Positions 24,441-33,090 of a stretch of DNA of 64,000 nucleotides are shown here, one piece after another. Location: the NCBI RefSeq assembly GCF_008704205.1, contig NZ_VXLC01000014.1, positions 434,001 through 498,000 on the forward strand, read 5' to 3'. Origin of the DNA: Nocardia colli (GTDB lineage Bacteria > Actinomycetota > Actinomycetes > Mycobacteriales > Mycobacteriaceae). The translations under genes and the position numbers were made by a program. The stretch's first letter is position 1. Every line of letters starts with the position of its first letter. Below the pieces are notes generated by a model. The model did no database searches. It saw only the letters and a program-made list of their open reading frames with translations, and had not been told where the DNA came from.

Positions 24441-25811
24441 ATGGAGCGACTGGTGGTCATCGGTGGTGACGCGGCCGGAATGTCGGCGGCCTCGCAGGCA
24501 CGCAGGCTGAAGGACGCGAGCGAGCTGGAGATCGTGGTCTTCGAGCGGGGGCGGTTCACCTCGTTCTCCGCGTGCGGCATCCCGTACTGGGTCGGCGGCG
24601 ACGTGCTCGACCGGGACGCGCTGATCGCCCGTACGCCCGCGGAGCATCGATCCCGCGACATCGATCTGCGCATGCGCACCGAGGTCGTCGAGCTCGATGT
24701 CGCGGGCGGCCGGGTGCGCGCCCGCGATCTGGACTCCGGCGCCGAATCATGGACGGACTACGACAAACTCGTCATCGCCACCGGCGCGCGCCCGATCCGG
24801 CCGCCGCTGCCGGGCATCGACGCGCAAGGCGTGCACGGCGTGCAGACCCTCGACGACGGGCAGGCGCTGCTCGACACCCTCGAACGGACCGAGGGCAAGC
24901 GCGCGGTGGTGGTCGGCGCGGGGTACATCGGCGTCGAGATGGCGGAGGCGCTGATTCAGCGCGGCTACGACGTCACCATGGTGCACCGCGGTCCCGAGCC
25001 GATGTCGACGATGGACCCGGACATGGGCGCGCTGGTCCGAGATGCCATGTGCGGCATGGGCATCAAGGTGGTCGGCAATGCCGAGGTGACCGAGATCCGC
25101 ACCGGCGAAACGGGTCTCGTGCGCGCGGTGGTCGCCGACGGCGCCGAATATGCCGCGGACGTGGTGGTGCTCGGCATCGGCGTGCGCCCGGACACCGAAC
25201 TGGCGCGGGCGGCGGGTCTGCCGCTGGGGGAATACGGCGGACTGCTCACCGATCTGGCCATGCGGGTGCGCGGCCACGAAAACATCTGGGCGGGCGGCGA
25301 TTGCGTCGAGGTGCTGGATCTGGTCGCCGAGCGGGAACGCCACATCGCCCTCGGTACGCACGCCAACAAGCACGGCCAGATCATCGGCGCCAATGTCGGC
25401 GGGGGATACGGGACGTTCCCCGGCGTGGTCGGCACCGCGGTCAGCAAGGTCTGCGACCTGGAGGTCGCGCGAACCGGCTTGCGGGAGCGGGACGCTCGCG
25501 CCGCCGGTCTGCAATACGTGACCGTCACCATCGAATCCACCAGCCGCGCGGGCTATTACCCCGATGCCGCGATGATGACGGTGAAGATGCTCGCCGAGCG
25601 GCGCACCGGACGCCTGCTCGGCGTGCAGATCGTCGGCCGCGAGGGCGCGGGCAAGCGCGTCGACATCGCTGCCGTCGCGCTCACGGCGCGCATGACGGTC
25701 GAGCAGATGACCGCCCTCGACCTCGGCTACGCGCCGCCGTTCTCCCCGGTGTGGGACCCGATCCTGGTGGCCGCCCGCAAGGCGGTCGCCGCGGTGCGCG
25801 AGCGCGGGTAG
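24441..25811 (+). CDS. CoA-disulfide reductase/NADH oxidase-like flavoprotein
   Basis: The 456-residue protein has FAD motif VVIGGDAAGMSAAS, the single redox Cys C45 in FSACGIPYW, the NAD-binding VVVGAGYIGVEMAEAL and a dimerisation domain near the C-terminus. This layout fits CoA-disulfide reductases or NADH oxidases of the pyridine nucleotide-disulfide family. ATG 24441 has TAGCGT (24428-24433) seven bases upstream, so a leaderless mRNA is plausible; an upstream in-frame ATG at 24336 lacks homology. It is divergent from the permease. Confidence 0.86.
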   Translation: MERLVVIGGDAAGMSAASQARRLKDASELEIVVFERGRFTSFSACGIPYWVGGDVLDRDALIARTPAEHRSRDIDLRMRTEVVELDVAGGRVRARDLDSGAESWTDYDKLVIATGARPIRPPLPGIDAQGVHGVQTLDDGQALLDTLERTEGKRAVVVGAGYIGVEMAEALIQRGYDVTMVHRGPEPMSTMDPDMGALVRDAMCGMGIKVVGNAEVTEIRTGETGLVRAVVADGAEYAADVVVLGIGVRPDTELARAAGLPLGEYGGLLTDLAMRVRGHENIWAGGDCVEVLDLVAERERHIALGTHANKHGQIIGANVGGGYGTFPGVVGTAVSKVCDLEVARTGLRERDARAAGLQYVTVTIESTSRAGYYPDAAMMTVKMLAERRTGRLLGVQIVGREGAGKRVDIAAVALTARMTVEQMTALDLGYAPPFSPVWDPILVAARKAVAAVRERG

Positions 25812-25814
25812 CGC

Positions 25815-26252
25815 TCAGGCCGCGTGCCGGCGCACCACGAACACCGGGATCACCCGCGAGGTCTTCTCCTGGTACTCGCCGAAGCCGGGCATGATCTCGA
25901 CCATCCTGGCGTAGAGTGCGTCGCGTTCGGCGCCGGTGACGACCTCGGCCTTCGCCTCGTATCGCTCGCTGCCGACCTCCACGGTCAGGTCCGGGTTCGC
26001 GCGCAGATTGTGGTACCAGGACGGGTGCTTGTCGGCGCCGCCGTTGGACGCGATGAGCACGATCCGGTCGCCGTCGGGCAGGTAGACCAGCGGGTTGGTG
26101 ATGCGGCGCCCGGACTTGGCGCCGGTGGTGGTGATCAGCACCATGGCCGCACCCTCGAACATGCCGCCGACCTTGCCCGCGTTGGCGCGGAACTCGTCGA
26201 TCACCTGCTCGTTGAAGCTCTTCGGTTCGATGGTGGTGTTGGGGTCGGACAC
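25815..26252 (-). CDS. Deazaflavin-dependent nitroreductase-family protein (DDN-like)
   Basis: The 145-residue protein has the split-beta-barrel features of F420H2-dependent quinone/nitro reductases: ITTTGAKSGRRITNPLVY, LIASNGGADKHPSWYHNL, and NPDLTVEVG. These enzymes use reduced F420, typical of mycobacteria and Nocardia. Its length is normal. It is convergent with the CoA-disulfide-reductase-like gene, four bases apart, and lies 64 bases downstream of the ankyrin gene on the same strand. Confidence 0.9.
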   Translation of the reverse strand: MSDPNTTIEPKSFNEQVIDEFRANAGKVGGMFEGAAMVLITTTGAKSGRRITNPLVYLPDGDRIVLIASNGGADKHPSWYHNLRANPDLTVEVGSERYEAKAEVVTGAERDALYARMVEIMPGFGEYQEKTSRVIPVFVVRRHAA

Positions 26253-26316
26253 GTCATTCCTCCAGCGGTTGCGTTTCCTCCGGCAACCACCGGGCGAGCG
26301 GCGAAATTCCGGCCGC

Positions 26317-26709
26317 TCAGTAGTCGGCCATCAGCTCCAGCAGATCGGCCTTGCCGAACATGACGGCGGCGTCGCGCGCGGACGGAGTACCCGCGTCCGG
26401 ATCCGCGCCGGACTCGATGAGCAGGCGCGCGATCTCGGCCTCACCCTTGAAAACGGCACCGGCCAAAGGGGTTTGCCCTTTGTCGTTGGCCCGGTTCGGG
26501 TCCGCGTCCCGATCGAGCAATGCCGCGACCGCGTCCCGATGACCGTGATACGTCGCCAGCATGAGCAGCGTGTCTCCCGAATCATTGGTCAGATCGGCGG
26601 ACACCCCGGCATCCACATACGTGGCCAGCGAGGCGGCATCACCCTGCCGCGCGAAGCCGAACACCTTGGTGGCCAGCTCGACGATTTCCGGATCCAGCTC
26701 ATCGCTCAT
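26317..26709 (-). CDS. Ankyrin-repeat protein
   Basis: The 130-residue protein is made of about three ankyrin repeats, seen as DSGDTLLMLATYHGHRDAVAAL, KGQTPLAGAVFKGEAEIARL and ARDAAVMFGKADLLELM. Ankyrin repeats bind other proteins. ATG 26709 is favoured because the helical start MSDELDPEIVELATKVF follows it. It is divergent from the GT87 gene and may be cotranscribed with the DDN-like gene. Partner unknown. Confidence 0.85.
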   Translation of the reverse strand: MSDELDPEIVELATKVFGFARQGDAASLATYVDAGVSADLTNDSGDTLLMLATYHGHRDAVAALLDRDADPNRANDKGQTPLAGAVFKGEAEIARLLIESGADPDAGTPSARDAAVMFGKADLLELMADY

Positions 26710-26809
26710 TCGCCCATTCCTACCACTGCGCGGCGTCCGTTTTGCGGCGGATCGCCCGGCCGGCCCCGGAAGGGCCCTCCCACCTGGTGTGCCGGACACG
26801 ATAGGTCGG

Positions 26810-26815
26810 TATAGT
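26810..26815 (+). promoter_or_regulatory. Candidate -10 box of the GT87 gene
   Basis: TATAGT ends eight bases before the ATG at 26824, and there is no Shine-Dalgarno in between, which suggests a leaderless mRNA. No clear -35 is present. Confidence 0.35.
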
Positions 26816-26823
26816 CGCCGCGG

Positions 26824-28098
26824 ATGAGTAGTGTGACCACCCGCGTTGAGCCGGAAGCCAAGAACCGTCGACTCGGCGTCGCGGTGTGGCTGGCACCCGT
26901 CGCTTGTATCGCGTTCGCCGCGTTCTGTCTGCTGCTGCCGACCTGGCCGTTCCACAAGATCACCGGCGGGTTCATCGACCTACAGGTCTATCGCCTCGGA
27001 GTCGACGCGCTGCGGCACGGCAACGACATGTACGGCCAGCTGCCGCAGACCAGCATCGGGTTCGGGCTGCCGTTCATCTATCCGCCGTTCGCCGCGCTGG
27101 CGCTGAGCCCGTTCGCGCTGCTGCCCTGGCACGCGGCGGCGTTCACCTTCTTCGTGTCCTCGGTGCTCGCGCTCGCGCTGACGCTGTACCTGGTCGCCCG
27201 GCGGGTGTGGCCCGGCGAGGATCAGCGCAGGCTGGTGCTGGTCGCCACCGCGTGTGCGACCCCGCTGGCCCTGCTGCTGGAACCGGTGCATTCGACGCTG
27301 GACTTCGGGCAGGTCAATCTGCTGCTGATGGCGTTGGTCGTGGCCGACTGCCTCGCGTTCAAACCGCGCTGGCGGCGCGGCATGCTGATCGGCATCGCCG
27401 CCGCGATCAAGCTGACGCCCGCGGCGTTCGTGCTGTATTTCCTGGTCCGTCGCGACTACAAGTCGGCGGCGACGGCCGCGGCGACCGGTGCGGCGGCCAC
27501 CCTGCTCGGCTTCGCGGTGCTGCCGCGCGACTCCGCGAAGTACTGGTTCGGGGGTATGGGCAATGTGTCCGGTTTGAGTGGATCGGCGTTCCACACGAAC
27601 CAGTCGATCCAGGCGGTGCTGTCCCGGTTGCAGGTGCCCAAGCCGGCCTCCACCGTGCTGTGGCTGGTCCTCGGCGCCGCGCTGCTGGTCCTGGTGGTCG
27701 CGGCCATGCGCCGGGCCGCCGACTTCCCGCCGCTCGCGCTCGCTGTCAACGCCGTCTTCACCCTGCTGCTGTCCCCGATCTCCTGGTCGCATCACTGGGT
27801 CTGGATCGCCCCGGCGCTGGCCGCCGCGATCGGCTACACCACGCTGCTGCCGCGCAGGCAGGCCATCGGCTGGTCGATCACCATCGCGGTCATGACCGCG
27901 GTCTTCGTCTACGGCCCGCAGAACTGGCTGCCCGACGGCGAGCATCGCGAAACCCAGTGGACGCCATGGCAACACTTCATCGGCAACACCTACGTGTGGT
28001 TCAGCGTGCTGCTCGTCGCGCTGTACTTCGTCTCCGGCCGCCGCGCGGCCCGGGTACCGGAACCCACCCCCGCGCTGGTGCCGCAGCACTCGTCCTGA
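26824..28098 (+). CDS. GT87-type polyprenyl-phosphate-mannose-dependent mannosyltransferase
   Basis: The 424-residue protein has about ten membrane segments and the GT87/GT-C loop FIDLQVYRLGVDALRHG with the Asp near the first segment, followed by LPFIYPPFAALAL and LDFGQVNLLLMALV. These are typical of mycobacterial and nocardial mannosyltransferases that extend PIM, lipomannan or arabinomannan using polyprenyl-phosphate-mannose in the plasma membrane. The exact linkage is unknown. The gene stands alone between the divergent ankyrin gene and the KGG protein. Confidence 0.85.
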   Translation: MSSVTTRVEPEAKNRRLGVAVWLAPVACIAFAAFCLLLPTWPFHKITGGFIDLQVYRLGVDALRHGNDMYGQLPQTSIGFGLPFIYPPFAALALSPFALLPWHAAAFTFFVSSVLALALTLYLVARRVWPGEDQRRLVLVATACATPLALLLEPVHSTLDFGQVNLLLMALVVADCLAFKPRWRRGMLIGIAAAIKLTPAAFVLYFLVRRDYKSAATAAATGAAATLLGFAVLPRDSAKYWFGGMGNVSGLSGSAFHTNQSIQAVLSRLQVPKPASTVLWLVLGAALLVLVVAAMRRAADFPPLALAVNAVFTLLLSPISWSHHWVWIAPALAAAIGYTTLLPRRQAIGWSITIAVMTAVFVYGPQNWLPDGEHRETQWTPWQHFIGNTYVWFSVLLVALYFVSGRRAARVPEPTPALVPQHSS

Positions 28099-28193
28099 CC
28101 TCCCGGGTGTTTGCTGCCGGGATCCCCGGGTAGGGCCGTCAGTGACGGCACCCAGCCGTCGCCGACAGCAGTACTCGAGGCAAGGAGGGATTC

Positions 28194-28388
28194 ATGGCCG
28201 CCCGACGTGGCTTTGCCGCCATGGACGCGGAGCAGCAGCGCAAGATCGCCAGCCTGGGTGGCAAGGCGAGCAGCGGCAGCTTCGACAACGACCCCAAGCG
28301 GGCCAGCGAGGCTGGCAAGAAGGGCGCGGCGGCCCAGCCGACCGCGGCCAAACGCCTCGGCGGCGAACGCAGCCACCTGAACCGATAG
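28194..28388 (+). CDS. KGG-repeat general stress protein
   Basis: The 64-residue hydrophilic protein has the KGG-type motif GGKASSGSF...NDPKRASEAGKKG, as in GsiB/Con-10-like stress-induced proteins. Such proteins are small, disordered and linked to desiccation or general stress. A strong Shine-Dalgarno AAGGAGGG lies just before ATG 28194, which suggests high expression. A small hairpin (28135-28149) separates it from the GT87 gene. Confidence 0.88.
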   Translation: MAARRGFAAMDAEQQRKIASLGGKASSGSFDNDPKRASEAGKKGAAAQPTAAKRLGGERSHLNR

Positions 28389-28397
28389 TCGAACACA

Positions 28398-28431
28398 GTC
28401 GATGGGCGAGGCAACGGCCTCGCCCATCGAC
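28398..28431 (+). terminator. Strong stem-loop after the KGG gene
   Basis: A perfect 15-bp stem (28398-28412 with 28417-28431) with a four-base AACG loop starts nine bases after the stop of the KGG gene. It has no T tract, but is a good stem-loop terminator for the highly expressed gene. Confidence 0.7.
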
Positions 28432-28454
28432 CCGTCCCGAGGGGATGGCAGCCG

Positions 28455-29465
28455 ATGCGCTTGCGCCGCAGCACGGTGTACGGTCCCGGGCTGACCAGGG
28501 TCAGACGTGGCCGCGGGTTCTCCTACGCGAGTACCGACGGCGAACCGGTGACCGACGACGAAACCCTCGACCGCATCAAGGCTTTGGTGATCCCGCCCGC
28601 GTGGCGCAAGGTGTGGATCTCCCCGCACCCCAACGGCCACGTGCAGGCGGTCGGCGTCGATGCGGCCGGTCGCCGGCAGTATCTGTACCACGAGCAGTGG
28701 CGCAAGGAACGCGACGAAGAGAAGTTCGACCGGGTGCTCGAGCTGGCGGCCCGGCTGCCCGAGGTGCGGCGGCAGGTCAGGGCCGATCTGGCGGAGCCGG
28801 GCCTCGGCAGGCACCGGGCCGAGGCGGTGGCGATCGAACTGCTCGATCGTGGCGTATTCCGGGTCGGCGGTGAGGAATACGCGGAAGAGAACGGCACCCG
28901 CGGCGTCGCCACTCTGTTGCGCGAGCAGGTGCGGTTGTCCGGCGACGAGATGCTGTTCGACTATCCGGCCAAGGGTGGTATCCGGCGCCGGGTGAGTATT
29001 CGGGAACCGTTGGTGGCCAAAACCGTTCGCGCGCTGCGGCGCTGCAAGTCCGGCTCGGATCGGTTGCTCGTCTACCGCAACGGCACCGGCTATCGCGAAT
29101 TGCGTTCCGACGACATCAATCTCCGGTTCAAGGAACTCGCCTGCTGCGAGTGCAGCGCCAAGGACTTGCGCACCTGGCAGGCAACGGTTTTGGCGGCGGC
29201 GGATTTCGCCTCGACCGAACGTCCGGCGTCGAAAACCGGGCGTAAAGCGGTGGTGAAGAAGGTGATGGAGGACGTCGCGACGGCACTCGGCAATACACCG
29301 ACGGTGGCACGCAACTCCTACGTCGATCCACGCGTGGTGACGGCGTTCGAGAACGGATCGACCATCGCGTCCGCACTCCGCCGCGCGCGCCGGGCCGACT
29401 CCGACGACGCGCGCCGAGAGCTGGTCGATCAGGCGGTGATTCGGCTGCTTCGTAAGACCAAGTGA
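28455..29465 (+). CDS. Type IB DNA topoisomerase
   Basis: The 336-residue protein matches the bacterial, poxvirus-like topoisomerase IB: RIKALVIPPAWRKVWISP near the N-terminus, catalytic arginine region LLDRGVFRVGGEEYAEEN, KDLRTW (236-241), and the nucleophile Y289 in ARNSYVDPRVV. These enzymes relax supercoils through a 3'-phosphotyrosyl intermediate. The usual SYIHP is SYVDP here. It starts shortly after the KGG terminator and is probably independently expressed. Confidence 0.92.
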   Translation: MRLRRSTVYGPGLTRVRRGRGFSYASTDGEPVTDDETLDRIKALVIPPAWRKVWISPHPNGHVQAVGVDAAGRRQYLYHEQWRKERDEEKFDRVLELAARLPEVRRQVRADLAEPGLGRHRAEAVAIELLDRGVFRVGGEEYAEENGTRGVATLLREQVRLSGDEMLFDYPAKGGIRRRVSIREPLVAKTVRALRRCKSGSDRLLVYRNGTGYRELRSDDINLRFKELACCECSAKDLRTWQATVLAAADFASTERPASKTGRKAVVKKVMEDVATALGNTPTVARNSYVDPRVVTAFENGSTIASALRRARRADSDDARRELVDQAVIRLLRKTK

Positions 29466-29534
29466 GCCGGACGCAAGGCGGCGCGCAAGGGCGGTGCAAG
29501 GGCGCCGCAATCGGGGGACGGCACAGTCGGATTC

Positions 29535-31061
29535 ATGAACGAGACATTCGATGTAGTAGTGGCCGGGGCGGGGCCCGTCGGGCTGATGCTGGCCTGCGAA
29601 TTGCGGCTCGCCGGGGTGGATGTGCTGGTGGTCGAGCGGCTCGACGAGATCGATACCACGATGAAGGCCGCGGGGATCAATGTGCCCACCGCGCAAGCGC
29701 TGTACCGGCGCGGGCTGTTGCCGGAGCTGATCGAGGATCAGAATCGGGCGCGCGCGAAGATGGGCTTGTTCGCGCGGGACAGCACCGTGTCGGATACCGA
29801 GCCGCTGAAGCTGCGGTTCGCCGGGCATTTCGCGGGCATCATGATCGATATCGGCGTCATCGACTTCGGCCTTCCCGAGTTCGCCGACCTCGGCCCGGCC
29901 GGCGAGGTGTTCTTCGTCCCGCAACAGGACATCGAGGCCACCCTCGGGCGGCGCGCCGCCGAGCTGGGCGTCGTCGTGCGCCGCGGCGTCGAGCTCACCG
30001 AATTCACCGCGGACGGCGACGGCGTCACGATCCGGCTCGGCGACAACACGATTCGGGCCGGCTGGCTGGTCGGCTGCGACGGCGGGCGCAGCATCGTGCG
30101 CAAGCTGTCCGGCTTCGACTTCCCCGGCCTCGACCCGGAGGTGACCGGCCACCAGGCTCTGGTCGAAATGACCGGAGCCGAAGGGCTCACCCCCGGTTGG
30201 ACGACGACCGACACCGGCATGTACGTCTACAACCCGACACTGGGCCGCATCCTCACCGTGGAGCTGGACGGACCGCCCGCCGACCGCAACGCACCGATCA
30301 CCGCCGCCGGTCTCCAGGCGAGTCTGCGTGCGGTGTCCGGTGTTCCGGTGGAGATCACCGCCGTGCACTCGGCCACCCGGTTCACCGACAACACCCGGCA
30401 GGTCACCGAGTATCGCCGGGGCCGGGTGCTGCTGGCCGGCGATGCGGCGCACGTCCATTCACCGTTCGGCGGGCAGGGACTGAACCTCGGCGTCGGCGAC
30501 GCGGTGAATCTCGGCTGGAAACTCGCCGCGGTGGTGCAGGGCCGGGCGCAGACAGACCTGCTCGACACCTACACCACCGAGCGGCACCCGATCGGCGCCT
30601 GGGTGCTCGACTGGACCCGGGCCCAGGTCGCCCTGATGCGAACCGACAAGCGCAGCAGGGAACTTCGCGCGGTGATGTCCGAGCTCCTCACCACCCGCGA
30701 GGCCGCGACCATGGTGTTCCAGAAGATCTCCGGCGTGCTGCACCGCTACGACCTCGGCGGCGGCCACGAACGGGTCGGCGCCATGGTGCCCGACCTCGAA
30801 TTGTCGGACGGGACCAGGATCGGCGAGCACTTCTTCGAGGGCGGGGCGGTGCTGTTCGACCTGGCGGATTCGGCGGAACTGCGCGCGGCGGCGGCGCCGT
30901 GGGCAGCTCGGGTTCGGGTGGTCACCGCCAAGACCGTCCGAACCGGCGATCTGACCGCGATGCTGGTTCGCCCCGACGGGTTCGTGGCGTGGGCCGCGGA
31001 CTCCGGTAGCCGGGATGGACTGGAAGCGGCGTTGATTCGCTGGTTCGGCGCGGTGGCGTAG
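29535..31061 (+). CDS. FAD-dependent aromatic hydroxylase-like monooxygenase
   Basis: The 508-residue protein is a class A flavoprotein monooxygenase: GAGPVGLMLACEL (residues 11-23), VGCDGGRSIVRK, and GDAAHVHSPFGGQGLNLGVGD. Such enzymes hydroxylate phenols, polyketides or antibiotics such as rifampicin, using NAD(P)H and O2. The C-terminal thioredoxin-like domain gives the longer size. It is convergent with the PheRS-like gene, two bases apart. Rifampicin monooxygenase is one option, but the sequence alone does not tell. Confidence 0.88.
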   Translation: MNETFDVVVAGAGPVGLMLACELRLAGVDVLVVERLDEIDTTMKAAGINVPTAQALYRRGLLPELIEDQNRARAKMGLFARDSTVSDTEPLKLRFAGHFAGIMIDIGVIDFGLPEFADLGPAGEVFFVPQQDIEATLGRRAAELGVVVRRGVELTEFTADGDGVTIRLGDNTIRAGWLVGCDGGRSIVRKLSGFDFPGLDPEVTGHQALVEMTGAEGLTPGWTTTDTGMYVYNPTLGRILTVELDGPPADRNAPITAAGLQASLRAVSGVPVEITAVHSATRFTDNTRQVTEYRRGRVLLAGDAAHVHSPFGGQGLNLGVGDAVNLGWKLAAVVQGRAQTDLLDTYTTERHPIGAWVLDWTRAQVALMRTDKRSRELRAVMSELLTTREAATMVFQKISGVLHRYDLGGGHERVGAMVPDLELSDGTRIGEHFFEGGAVLFDLADSAELRAAAAPWAARVRVVTAKTVRTGDLTAMLVRPDGFVAWAADSGSRDGLEAALIRWFGAVA

Positions 31062-31063
31062 TT

Positions 31064-32179
31064 TCATGCCAGTTCCAGCCGCGGGCCGGTGTGGATCGCA
31101 AGATACACCTGATTGCGCAGCGCGTTGGCTTCCTCGTCGGTGAGCGTGCGGGTGAGCGGCCGGAGGATCAGTCGCACAACGGCATTCGTCTGGCCGGGGA
31201 CGATTCCGAGCCGGTCCCTGGCCTTTTCGGACAGCTCGGACCACGGCGTCCGGGCCGTGACGAGCACCGACTCGATGTCGTCGACCCGATCGCGCAGCAC
31301 CTTTCGCACGGTGTCGCCGAGGGTTTCGTCGTCGGTGTCCTCGGCGATCACCACCGACAGGTCGCGGCGGATCGGCGGCAGCGTGGAGACCGGCCGCCAC
31401 GGCGATAGGTCGCCCAGCTGCTCGGCGATGCGCGGATTGGCCGACCGCAGGTAACGGATGTCGGGAATTCCCTTGCGCAACATGAGGGCTCGGTCCAGTC
31501 CCATGCCGAGCGCGGTGCCGGACCAGCGGGCGGGATCGAGTCCGGCACCGGCGAGGACGTGGTCGGCGATGAGCCCGCACTCGGCGAGTTCGAGCCAGTC
31601 GTCGCCGAGCCGCACGTCCACTTGCCGGCCGAGGGCGGTGTAGGGGTGCCGCGCCGGTGTCGTCCGCCATTCGGCGCCGGGCAGCACGGCCTCCACCAGG
31701 TGGGCGACCAGGTCCTGGACGTCGGCGTCGCCGGTGTCCGGGGTCGATCGCAGCCGCCACAGGTCGACCTGATGCGGCTCGCCGACGTGGATGCGATCGA
31801 CCACGTCCCTGCGGTAGACCAGGCCCGGCACGACGATCAGGTCATCGATCGTCACCGTTGATCCGACATAACCTCGCAGTGTCTCAGGGATATCGGCCGA
31901 CGTGTGACTGCGCAGCATCGTGGTGGGACTGACGTATCGGGTGTAGCGGGCATCCCGGGTGACGTCGGCGAGGTCGTATCCCAGCTTGTCGTAGTTGTCG
32001 ACGACCGCGACGAGCGGCGAGTTGCGCACCACGCGCACGGTCGACCCCCACGCGCGGGCCAGTGCGTCGACGGTCCCGTTCAGCAGTGTCTGCATGGCGT
32101 GCGAGCCCTGCGCGGCATCGCTGAGATCGCGCACGGTCAGCGCGCGCGACAGATCCAGGGGAGTGAGATAGGTGGGCAT
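31064..32179 (-). CDS. Stand-alone PheRS-like protein (PheS core plus FDX-ACB domain)
   Basis: The 371-residue protein carries the class II core of the PheRS alpha subunit, with motif 3 GMGLDRALMLRKGIPDIRYL (~residues 226-245), followed by an anticodon-binding FDX-ACB domain (RRDLSVVIAEDTDDETLGDTV, ~280-371). No beta subunit is adjacent. The arrangement of catalytic core plus FDX-ACB resembles the monomeric mitochondrial PheRS rather than bacterial alpha2-beta2 PheRS. It may charge tRNA-Phe, give resistance to a PheRS inhibitor, or make an aminoacyl compound. Upstream are a structured leader and a TetR-type operator. The start is ATG 32179 with AAAGGAA before it. Confidence 0.85.
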   Translation of the reverse strand: MPTYLTPLDLSRALTVRDLSDAAQGSHAMQTLLNGTVDALARAWGSTVRVVRNSPLVAVVDNYDKLGYDLADVTRDARYTRYVSPTTMLRSHTSADIPETLRGYVGSTVTIDDLIVVPGLVYRRDVVDRIHVGEPHQVDLWRLRSTPDTGDADVQDLVAHLVEAVLPGAEWRTTPARHPYTALGRQVDVRLGDDWLELAECGLIADHVLAGAGLDPARWSGTALGMGLDRALMLRKGIPDIRYLRSANPRIAEQLGDLSPWRPVSTLPPIRRDLSVVIAEDTDDETLGDTVRKVLRDRVDDIESVLVTARTPWSELSEKARDRLGIVPGQTNAVVRLILRPLTRTLTDEEANALRNQVYLAIHTGPRLELA

Positions 32180-32242
32180 GCGTATTCCTTTGGTAGTCGG
32201 CCGGATTCGGCGAAACCCCCGAACCGACGACTGCCACCGGAA

Positions 32243-32320
32243 CTACGCGAGCGGACGCACGCGACAGACCCCGCGGCCGACGGACGGCCCGGGGCGCAGA
32301 AATCGCGTGCACCAGTTCAT
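32243..32320 (-). other. Possible leader ORF before the PheRS-like gene
   Basis: A 25-codon ORF beginning MNWCTRFLRPGPS lies 63 bases upstream of the PheRS-like start. It contains one Phe only. The RNA also can form a GC-rich hairpin inside the ORF and a second imperfect hairpin between 32238 and 32197. It may be a leader or chance. Confidence 0.2.
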
Positions 32321-32371
32321 GACCCAAGCTTAAGGGATCATCGGCCCGCTCGGCCAGCCGTCTCCGATTTA

Positions 32372-32389
32372 TTTGAATGATCGGTCCAG
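32372..32389. promoter_or_regulatory. Operator-like motif between PheRS-like and TetR genes
   Basis: The minus-strand sequence CTGGACCGATCATTCAAA closely resembles CTGGACTGATCGTTAAAG at 33060-33077, before the hydrolase gene. The shared core is CTGGACYGATCRTT. It lies in the divergent promoter region, 20 bases before the TetR start. Likely binding site of the adjacent TetR protein. Confidence 0.55.
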
Positions 32390-32408
32390 ATAACGTAGCC
32401 TCGTCGAG

Positions 32409-32987
32409 GTGGGCAGAACGAAGGAATTCGATCCGGACGCCGCGCTGCGGACGGCGATGGAACTGTTCTGGCGACAGGGCTACGCGGCCACGTCCATGCA
32501 GGACCTGGTCGAGCGCCTGAAGCTGGGGCGCGGCAGCATCTACGGCGCGTTCGGCGGCAAGCGCGAGCTCTATCTCAAGGCGGTCGAACGCTACGTGGAC
32601 GACACCAGGGCGGACCTGCTCGCGCAGCTGTCCGTGCCGGGTTCCGCGCTCGACGCGGTCCGCGCCATGGTCCGCTGGTATGCCGAGAGCTCGCTCGCCG
32701 ACGAGCAGCGAAAAGGCTGCCTGATGACCAATACCGCGGTCGAACTCCCCGCCGACGAGGGTGCGCGCCGGCTGGTGACCTCCAGTTTGGAAACCATGGA
32801 GACGGTGCTCACGAGCGCGCTGCTGCGGGCGCGCGCCGAGGGGGAGCTGTCGGTGGACCGGGATCCGGTCGCGCTGGCCAGATTCCTCGTCACGCTGCTG
32901 CAGGGGGTTCGGGTGGTCGGCAAGACCCCGGTCCGGCAACGTTTCCTCGACGACACCGTCGAACAGGCGCTGACCCTGCTCGGCTGA
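32409..32987 (+). CDS. TetR/AcrR-family regulator
   Basis: The 192-residue protein starts at GTG 32409 (GRTKEFDPDAALRTAMELFW) and has the TetR helix-turn-helix YAATSMQDLVERLKLGRGSIYGAF (~residues 25-48). The C-terminal region resembles TetR proteins of the NemR/AcrR type, which bind electrophiles or aromatic ligands, with a Cys in RKGCLMTNTAVEL. An operator-like motif before its start recurs before the next gene, the alpha/beta hydrolase. It probably represses both and perhaps the divergent PheRS-like gene. Confidence 0.9.
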   Translation: MGRTKEFDPDAALRTAMELFWRQGYAATSMQDLVERLKLGRGSIYGAFGGKRELYLKAVERYVDDTRADLLAQLSVPGSALDAVRAMVRWYAESSLADEQRKGCLMTNTAVELPADEGARRLVTSSLETMETVLTSALLRARAEGELSVDRDPVALARFLVTLLQGVRVVGKTPVRQRFLDDTVEQALTLLG

Positions 32988-33059
32988 ACCTTCGTTCCGC
33001 ACCACACCGCCCGTTCGGGCCGCATCCACCGCCTGTCCGGGCATTGCTGTGCCCATTTT

Positions 33060-33077
33060 CTGGACTGATCGTTAAAG
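33060..33077 (+). promoter_or_regulatory. Second copy of the TetR-type operator motif
   Basis: CTGGACTGATCGTTAAAG ends 13 bases before the hydrolase GTG start and matches 14 of 18 bases of the motif in front of the TetR gene (read on its minus strand). The recurrence in two neighbouring promoters supports a common regulator. Confidence 0.5.
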
Positions 33078-33090
33078 AAAAGGTAACTCT

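Noticed and set aside
31064..32179. The PheRS-like gene as ordinary pheS
   Set aside because: Bacterial pheS is followed by pheT and lacks the FDX-ACB domain, which normally belongs to the beta subunit.
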